From assembly GCA_022447685.1 (NCBI GenBank), contig JAKVAO010000094.1, positions 1-8,057 of the forward strand: 8,057 nucleotides of DNA. The letters run 5' to 3'. This document shows, one piece after another, positions 7,501 through 8,057 of this stretch (its first letter is position 1; each line of letters starts with the position of its first letter). A program made the position numbers and the translations under genes. Origin of the DNA: Candidatus Caenarcanales bacterium (GTDB lineage: Bacteria > Cyanobacteriota > Vampirovibrionia > LMEP-6097). The notes beneath the pieces were generated by a model, which was given only the letters and a program-made list of their open reading frames with translations, was not told the DNA's origin and did not search any database.

Positions 7501-8007
7501 CTAAACCAGTATGAGAAAAGATCTTTAGTCAGAGAGGCTATGCATTGGCAGTTGATTAATCATCCAAGCTTAGTTCTTGAACAAAATACTAAAGCTATAC
7601 CTATATATCCTTCATTTGAAGATTCACTTAAAGATGATTTTAGAAATTTGATTTTAGAAATGAATAATATTTTATTACCAACGGTCAGAGCATTACCAGA
7701 TCCAAAGAAATATAATAAGTCTTATAATAATGAACTAGTATCCTCATCGAGTAGGCTTTCACATATCGCTATTAATGAGTCACGCTATTGGAATTCTCCA
7801 GGAAAAGTACTAGAAGCATTCAGGTATTTAAGTGGTGATGAAAGAATTAAACTAAAATCACTTGAAGAGTCGTTTATTAATGATGGTGAACCTGCATTTG
7901 AAAATTTAAAAGAATTATTGAAGGAATATAAGAAAGTAATTAAACAATCAATTAATTGGGAAGTGCCATTGATGATTTTGAAAGGTAATGTAAAATATTT
8001 TGTGTAA
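4513..8007 (+). CDS. Large HD-domain protein of unknown function
   Basis: The 1164-residue product is not one I recognise as a whole. Residues 1-65 are basic (PKVSGAIKNVTPKK and similar), with no signal peptide or membrane segment. About 90-600 is acidic, leucine/isoleucine-rich and looks largely helical, perhaps a solenoid. An HD metallohydrolase core follows at about 655-810: LLEHTL (H673), FLVHDWGKS (H713, D714), DYHDSKS (H733), TIAHEQN (H770) and AAAKADSFA (D805), a full H...HD...H...H...D series. Spacing and flanks resemble the HD part of CCA-adding/poly(A) polymerase proteins, but no nucleotidyltransferase motif is present. HD enzymes usually cleave phosphoester bonds in nucleotides or RNA; the substrate here is unknown. 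The C-terminal 350 residues contain GYHREGGLLSYVWNSVEDW (903-921) and AGAGPANFGSGRLKTFDRLM, of no family I can name. It follows purA by 78 bp, so co-transcription is possible but unproven. Confidence 0.9.
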   Translation: MVLQKLTNILPKVSGAIKNVTPKKLVNSYYKPLAKLKSSGAGLISNLGPAANKILIKTQNYFLGESEIKDHDDRSFQDFIAKSRQKWRSPAAENIQGINFINLEEAIDRNVDGLIDSTDFDNGIIGLVNLIQVYSLDDISQVSKDKINKSIAEQSLIVQLDFWGLTADEAGMAEDLRLEKCIELADKVSSVKELLKLIDAFEGQDYDDKIDLSSISSSLKKVISNQDFDWCEGEGMYELIVGFARAEEFDRISDLAKQAIKNVKLPTNLTQTLYAVKLTKLDIDLKNELDSLIKTHPIGDPKSELYFENNPSMHENIAETIETFPWQLIDTFAYTDLAVDLITKFTQYSDLVIVNKAFNRVNEYTSGLPDTEKSKFESLLRDIYSNNPEIQNINHLMPEEEAVFLKRLVDNGCEDLFSSRFQIIKDSENMEILILSLMKLELGLDDSKYHLLDFLDKTDKPNILKTYTLISELSNIYKSFVEDSVNNIQSAERSNGDFNMDEKYWDTLISEEKFDFYSYEILLSLLSGHLEELSQNSDISFDNAIMKLEKLKNQRQIPTINSANFTLEPVVNTDNILVTKASQFTSQSKQEFLDLINDLTQLENEFKVIRNIVEQINSVVKDSPVKENNIAELLKELNIDINSSMILSLVPESHKWFQGIGQHSGHSFDLLEHTLVGQKQLITFLTNLKEDYDLKTPIMDEDIENMRIAFLVHDWGKSTARVHGEAPYEFDYHDSKSYEYLSLLSERLGFNNIRQEQIKNILYLKNTIAHEQNWKLNDHSALSKLAFIAGSEKDLMLAHAAAKADSFAVKGNMEWLDENEYKMNSFINKIKERIPEFSKSYIPLINIANYPEYLAESENTQVQNLSYEGEKFTIISTDTKLPFLGHAPLKIEDFNPRIPEGSGYHREGGLLSYVWNSVEDWVPYRANLDYTLVFSLDPKFIAGAGPANFGSGRLKTFDRLMQNDLISQREEYALAANEIIDKFIEGGALENCDIDKLNQYEKRSLVREAMHWQLINHPSLVLEQNTKAIPIYPSFEDSLKDDFRNLILEMNNILLPTVRALPDPKKYNKSYNNELVSSSSRLSHIAINESRYWNSPGKVLEAFRYLSGDERIKLKSLEESFINDGEPAFENLKELLKEYKKVIKQSINWEVPLMILKGNVKYFV

Positions 8008-8057
8008 ATTCCAAATTTTGTCATTTTTTGTTTTATCAGCTCCAAGGTTAAAAGTTT

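Noticed and set aside
8008..8040. T-rich stretch after the HD gene as an intrinsic terminator
   Set aside because: There are T-runs (8024-8029 and 8031-8034), but the only upstream inverted repeats are short and all A-T, so a stable hairpin is not supported.
7785..8045. 86-codon open frame on the minus strand at the right edge
   Set aside because: Almost all of it is antisense to the C-terminus of the large HD protein; its sequence looks like a shadow frame and nothing recognisable is encoded.

Overview
The window is AT-rich bacterial DNA with four long genes and one probable small gene. Three of the long genes are recognisable housekeeping genes: dnaX (clamp-loader subunit), fabI (enoyl-ACP reductase) and purA (adenylosuccinate synthetase). 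The fourth is a very large protein of 1164 residues that I do not recognise as a whole; it carries an HD-type metallohydrolase core in its second half. The standard genetic code, Shine-Dalgarno sites at some starts (GAGG) and the protein families all say Bacteria. A low-GC lineage related to Cyanobacteriota (for example the non-photosynthetic Vampirovibrionia/Melainabacteria) would fit, but that is a guess from general protein character and not demonstrated.

Layout. Positions 1-133 hold a good sigma70-like promoter candidate (TTGTTT, 16-nt spacer, TATAAT) and a 7-bp inverted repeat, followed by a possible 50-codon gene starting with TTG at 134. It ends convergently, 7 bp from the end of dnaX. 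On the minus strand fabI is followed after 29 bp by dnaX, so the two are probably co-transcribed. fabI and purA diverge from a gap of only about 23-41 bp, depending on the fabI start. purA is followed after 78 bp by the large HD-domain gene (ATG 4513, with a clear GAGG ribosome binding site), which runs almost to the right edge.

The most interesting points are two. First, dnaX contains an in-phase A8 run that forms an A AAA AAA slippery heptamer. It sits inside a small inverted repeat in the linker after the clamp-loader core, and both alternative frames close within six codons. This is the architecture expected for making a short gamma-like product by ribosomal frameshifting or transcript slippage. 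Second, the 1164-residue protein combines a long, probably helical N-terminal region, an HD core with a full H...HD...H...H...D ligand series spaced roughly like the HD domain of CCA-adding/poly(A) polymerase proteins but with no nucleotidyltransferase domain, and a C-terminal region of unknown type with a striking REGGLLSYVW block. No mobile element, CRISPR array, tRNA or rRNA was seen.
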